Source: Epiperipatus broadwayi
Lineage: Eukaryota; Onychophora; Udeonychophora; Euonychophora; Peripatidae
DNA: 64,000 bases
Direction of reading: 5' to 3'
Assembly: GCA_028023455.1 (NCBI GenBank)
Contig: JAQFVV010012530.1
Coordinates: 1,428,001 to 1,492,000, forward strand
Numbering within the stretch: the first letter of the stretch is position 1; each line of letters opens with the position of its first letter. A program made the translations under genes and the position numbers. Below, one piece after another: positions 62,810-64,000 of this stretch. Under the pieces are notes generated by a model, which worked only from the letters and a program-made list of their open reading frames with translations, made no database searches and was not told where the DNA came from.

Positions 62810-63387
62810 CTGTAATAATTAATTTAAAAAAAGTATTATAAAAGAATATAAATTAAATAACATGTATAAAAAAACATATTATTTTATAATTCATTTTAAT
62901 GCATGTATTAGGTTTTATTCCTTTTTTGTAACATAAATCCAATTAGTTTAAGTCAGAGAGTGATGGCTTCTATTAGCTATTTACATAAATCAAGATATTT
63001 TATCATTGTAATAAAAGTCTAACTATATGCATAGGTTTTTTTTTTTTTGTGAGTGTGTATGGGTGAGAGTGTTCTAAATGCACTTTCAAATATTGTAAAT
63101 TGAGTATCAATTGCAGAATTAACTTTTACAACAAAGTAATGACTATAATTAAAATTCAAACTGCCTGAAGTAAATATTTAAGGAACATAATTTATATGAT
63201 CACATGGAAATTTATTTAATTTATCTAGTCTGTAAAAACAATTATTTTTTTGTAATGAATAAAAATACATTCCAAACATGGACATCAAATGACTTTTTCT
63301 GCTAATTTTTAACTTCTGCATTAGGAACAGAAATTCATTTCAATTATACTATTCCAGAGCTATCTAATGAATATTGCACTTACTAAA

Positions 63388-63982
63388 TGTCATATCTGAC
63401 CCTGCCTTCAGAAGTGGACTATTCCAGATTCCTTACCTGATTGGCTAGCACCCAGTTGCTTTCCAACGGGATTAAAACCTTCACTGGGGTTCGCGCACTG
63501 AATCCGTGTGTTTCCAGTAAGGTAGGGAATCTGCCTTTAAAAAATTAGCCTTTTGGAGGCAAGGCAGAAAGCAATTACTTCTGTTAACCTGAATGACAGA
63601 ACGTGCTCTCCATTAAACCTTCTGCCATCAGCAAAGGTATTTATCTAGTTATTATCACGAAGTCCACGCAGTAAGGCAAGTCCACCTACGGACTGGAAAC
63701 TGCTACGTCTGAAGTAGAGCCGACTCGAGGCGAGCTAACTACATAGCTGGAAGAGTCTTCATACCAGAACTCACAATGCAGGCTAATCATTAGCTGGAAG
63801 TGAGTTCCATACTTCGCACGACTATCTCAGCATTGAAGCATATCAACTGTATTTGTACATTTGTTAAACTAACGTGTGTATATATTTTGTACTAATAAAT
63901 TATACATATTTATTGCTGAATAGTTGTTCGTTTTGTGTCTGTTGGTTTGGAAACGAACCTGCAAGCCTAACCAAACACAACA
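63388..63982. repeat. Solo LTR with 5-bp TSD
   Basis: The 595-bp block begins TGTCATATCTGACC and ends CCAAACACAACA (TGT...ACA). It is flanked by CTAAA at 63383-63387 and 63983-63987. It is richer in GC than its surroundings, has TAATAAAT near the end and no internal region. It lies about 580 bp upstream of KIF14-like exon a and its family differs from gypsy-1 to -3. Confidence 0.78.
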
Positions 63983-64000
63983 CTAAAGAAAATAGATTTT

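Larger units (their letters stand above)
57950..60910 (+). mobile_element. Ty3/gypsy-type element 3, mostly deleted, with both LTRs
   Basis: LTR copies (about 57950-59243 including an insertion, and about 60185-60905) flank a PBS-like TGACGCAGTCAAC (59245) and an integrase remnant. gag, protease and RT are absent. It is the same family as 27960-31010. Confidence 0.75.

Overview
This is AT-rich metazoan DNA. Spliceosomal introns with GT..AG ends, a split gene, Penelope-like, LINE and Ty3/gypsy elements, a tRNA-derived retroposon and many foldback elements suggest an invertebrate with large, repeat-filled introns. A lophotrochozoan such as a mollusc is plausible, but the species cannot be fixed from the sequence.

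Only one host gene is visible. It lies on the minus strand and fills nearly the whole window. Thirteen exons (62809 down to 305) join with compatible splice phases into about 501 uninterrupted codons. The first exon present is a charged coiled coil. It is followed by a kinesin-3-type stalk module and a long helical, Cys-containing C-terminal region. The best match from memory is KIF14 (Drosophila Klp38B/Nebbish), a mitotic and cytokinesis kinesin. The motor and FHA domains lie upstream (above 64000) and the stop codon lies below position 305. Short introns of 73-78 bp alternate with introns of 2.5-16 kb.

The introns hold the rest. By position: hammerhead pair element (870-1040); minus-strand LINE with SGNH ORF1 (1740-6180); TIR elements (6500-6950, 9459-9895); inverted Penelope GIY-YIG pair (10090-11370); retroposed tRNA-like sequence (13756-13893); LINE fragments (14016-16740); short Ty3/gypsy element with both LTRs and a TSD (17167-20340); hammerhead elements (20800-22800); Penelope remnant (23480-23960); second gypsy (27960-31010); second hammerhead family (31120-31940); LINE fragments (34362-34978, 37780-39000); third hammerhead pair (36050-36740); two hairpins (40451-40892); Penelope remnant (43190-43830); gypsy-like LTR (46830-47270); degenerate satellite (50600-51620); retroelement debris (52600-57750); third gypsy with a foldback element in its LTR (57950-60910); solo LTR (63388-63982).

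The most interesting signal is two unrelated-looking repeat families that both carry type I hammerhead ribozyme motifs. In both families the motifs tend to sit as an inverted pair facing outward at the ends of a foldback element. Several copies keep every conserved core base.
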